From assembly GCA_041624375.1 (NCBI GenBank), contig JBFJVD010000109.1, positions 1 through 9,664 of the forward strand: DNA of 9,664 bases, read 5' to 3'. The notes under the pieces were generated by a model. That model saw only the letters and a program-made list of their open reading frames with translations. It made no database searches and had not been told where the DNA came from. The stretch is from JBFJVD01 sp041624375 (GTDB taxonomy: Bacteria > Chloroflexota > Anaerolineae > Anaerolineales > E44-bin32). Shown here piece by piece: positions 8,664 through 9,664 of this stretch (the first letter of the stretch is position 1; every line of letters begins with the position of its first letter). The position numbers were made by a program, and so were the translations under genes.

Positions 8664-8673
8664 CCGGCGCCGG
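8664..8673. repeat. Perfect 10-bp palindrome in the oxoamine synthase leader
   Basis: CCGGCGCCGG is self-complementary and sits about 67 bases before the synthase start, inside the predicted 5' leader. It might be a weak operator or RNA structure, but short GC palindromes arise easily at this base composition. Confidence 0.25.
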
Positions 8674-8727
8674 CGCGCGTCCGAAGCGGATATGTGCGTG
8701 AGCAAGGCTCGGTGCCCTGCCTGCGGA

Positions 8728-8756
8728 AGTCTAGCCCTCCGGCGGATGCATGTCAA
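8728..8756 (-). promoter_or_regulatory. Putative sigma-70 promoter for the oxoamine synthase-rlmI unit
   Basis: On the minus strand a perfect -35, TTGACA (complement of 8751-8756), is followed by a 17-base spacer and TAGACT (complement of 8728-8733), which matches TATAAT at four of six positions. It lies just after the ligA stop and points toward the synthase. Transcription would start near 8721, giving a leader of about 120 bases. With the 10-bp palindrome, this is all I see in the 173-base gap at 8598-8770; no terminator for ligA is evident. Confidence 0.5.
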
Positions 8757-8770
8757 TGGGGAGCAGCCCC

Positions 8771-9664
8771 TTACTGCCCGTCTGCCATCTGCCTAAGGCC
8801 GGACTCATCCAAGATTTTGATGCCCAATGTCTGGGCTCGCTCGAGCTTCGAGCCCGGGGACTCGCCGGCAACCACATAGTTGGTGCGCTTGCTGACTCCG
8901 CCCACCACACGACCGCCACGCGCCTCAATGTAGGCCTTGGCTTCGGCTCGGTTCAGGCCAGGCAACGTTCCGGTGATGACGAATGTCAGGCCCGTCAGGC
9001 TCTGAGGCTCGGTCGGCGCGCGCAGCTCCGAGACTGGCCACACATCCGCTGTGCGGAGCTTCTCCAGCAGGGCCAGGTTGCCTTTCTTTGAGAACCATTG
9101 GGCAATTTCATTTGCCAGAATGGGTCCGACTCCTTCGATTTGCTCGAGGCCCTCTGCAGAAGCGTCTCGCAGCTCATCAAGGTCCCGGAAATGGCGTGCC
9201 AGGTCGGCGGCAAGGGCCTCGCCAACTCCCCGTATGCCCAGCGCGATCAGGAGACGTTCAAGCGGACGCGCCCGCGAATCGGCAATTGACCGAATCAGTT
9301 TCTCGGCCTTGCGCTCGGCAAACCCTTCCAGTTCGAGCAGGCTGTCCGCCTGCAGTCCATAGAGATCGGCGACATCTCTCACCAGGCCCGACTCAACGAG
9401 CTGCTCTGCGATCTTAATCCCCAGGCCTTCGATGTCCATCGCGCTGCGGCCGGCGAAATGCTCGAGCACTCGGACGAGCTGCGCGGGACAGGATAGATTT
9501 ACGCAATATAGCGCGACCTCTTCACCCTGTCGTTCGAGCGGTTCGTCGCAAGAGGGGCATCTATTGGGCGGATGGTATTCGCGTTCGGCCCCTGTCCGAA
9601 CTTCCTTCACGGGCCCGATGACATAAGGAATGACATCGCCGGCGCGCTTGACCAGTACCCGATC
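8771..9664 (-). CDS. ligA: NAD-dependent DNA ligase, C-terminal part (partial)
   Basis: The frame runs in from the right edge and gives the last 297 residues of LigA, which seals nicks in duplex DNA using NAD+ in replication and repair. In order: the end of the OB fold (VKRAGDVIPYVIGP, visible residues 5-18), a four-cysteine zinc finger (CPSC at 36-39 and Cys54/Cys59, ending CPAQ), helix-hairpin-helix repeats (about 75-195, including GIRGVGEALA and IEGVGPILA), and a C-terminal BRCT domain (from about 220, GLTFVITGTLPGLNR, then GGRVVGGVSKRTNYVVAGE). The adenylation domain with its catalytic lysine lies outside the window. The GTG at 9610 is internal, since the conserved OB sequence continues upstream of it. 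The stop is TAA (complement of 8771-8773). The visible part shows no damage. Confidence 0.97.
   Translation of the reverse strand, partial: DRVLVKRAGDVIPYVIGPVKEVRTGAEREYHPPNRCPSCDEPLERQGEEVALYCVNLSCPAQLVRVLEHFAGRSAMDIEGLGIKIAEQLVESGLVRDVADLYGLQADSLLELEGFAERKAEKLIRSIADSRARPLERLLIALGIRGVGEALAADLARHFRDLDELRDASAEGLEQIEGVGPILANEIAQWFSKKGNLALLEKLRTADVWPVSELRAPTEPQSLTGLTFVITGTLPGLNRAEAKAYIEARGGRVVGGVSKRTNYVVAGESPGSKLERAQTLGIKILDESGLRQMADGQ

Noticed and set aside
8655..8675. tRNA T-arm-like GTCGAACCC
   Set aside because: No acceptor stem, D-arm or anticodon arm can be formed around it; a chance match.
8758..8770. GGGG-AGCAG-CCCC as a ligA terminator
   Set aside because: Only four base pairs, no T-run afterwards on the minus strand, and it abuts the stop codon.

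Overview
The window is GC-rich bacterial chromosomal DNA (roughly 60% G+C by eye), densely packed with seven recognisable genes and no mobile, CRISPR or RNA-gene signatures. The ordinary bacterial promoter and ribosome-binding motifs, NAD-dependent DNA ligase and RlmI show a bacterium. The CpXC-type zinc-ribbon protein with a long helical tail and the style of the class III aminotransferase and FadD-like ligase make Chloroflexota a reasonable guess, but that is an inference from family memory, not a search result.

Left part (1-1706, minus strand): a FadD-like acyl-CoA ligase whose last ~35 residues do not look like the family and lack the usual C-terminal catalytic-lysine motif. It is followed after 10 bases by the start of a probable secreted protein cut by the window edge. 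At 1707-1879 lies a divergent control region. It holds a minus promoter for the ligase, a very good extended -10 plus promoter, and, starting almost exactly at the predicted transcript 5' end, a 14-bp stem-loop.

Middle part (1880-6143, plus strand): a tight three-gene transcription unit. It comprises a class III PLP aminotransferase with a TTG start behind a GGAGG site, a soluble GAF-PAS histidine kinase with no response regulator beside it, and a CpXC zinc-ribbon protein carrying four degenerate helical repeats, three of them exactly 72 residues apart. This operon and its structured leader are the least ordinary part of the window.

Right part (6156-9664, minus strand): convergent to the operon after only 12 bases. 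It contains rlmI (23S rRNA m5C methyltransferase) downstream of an alpha-oxoamine synthase (KBL/BioF family), probably co-transcribed from a TTGACA-17-TAGACT promoter just after the ligA stop codon, and the C-terminal half of ligA running off the right edge. These are mostly housekeeping functions: rRNA modification, PLP-dependent acyl/amino-acid condensation and DNA ligation.
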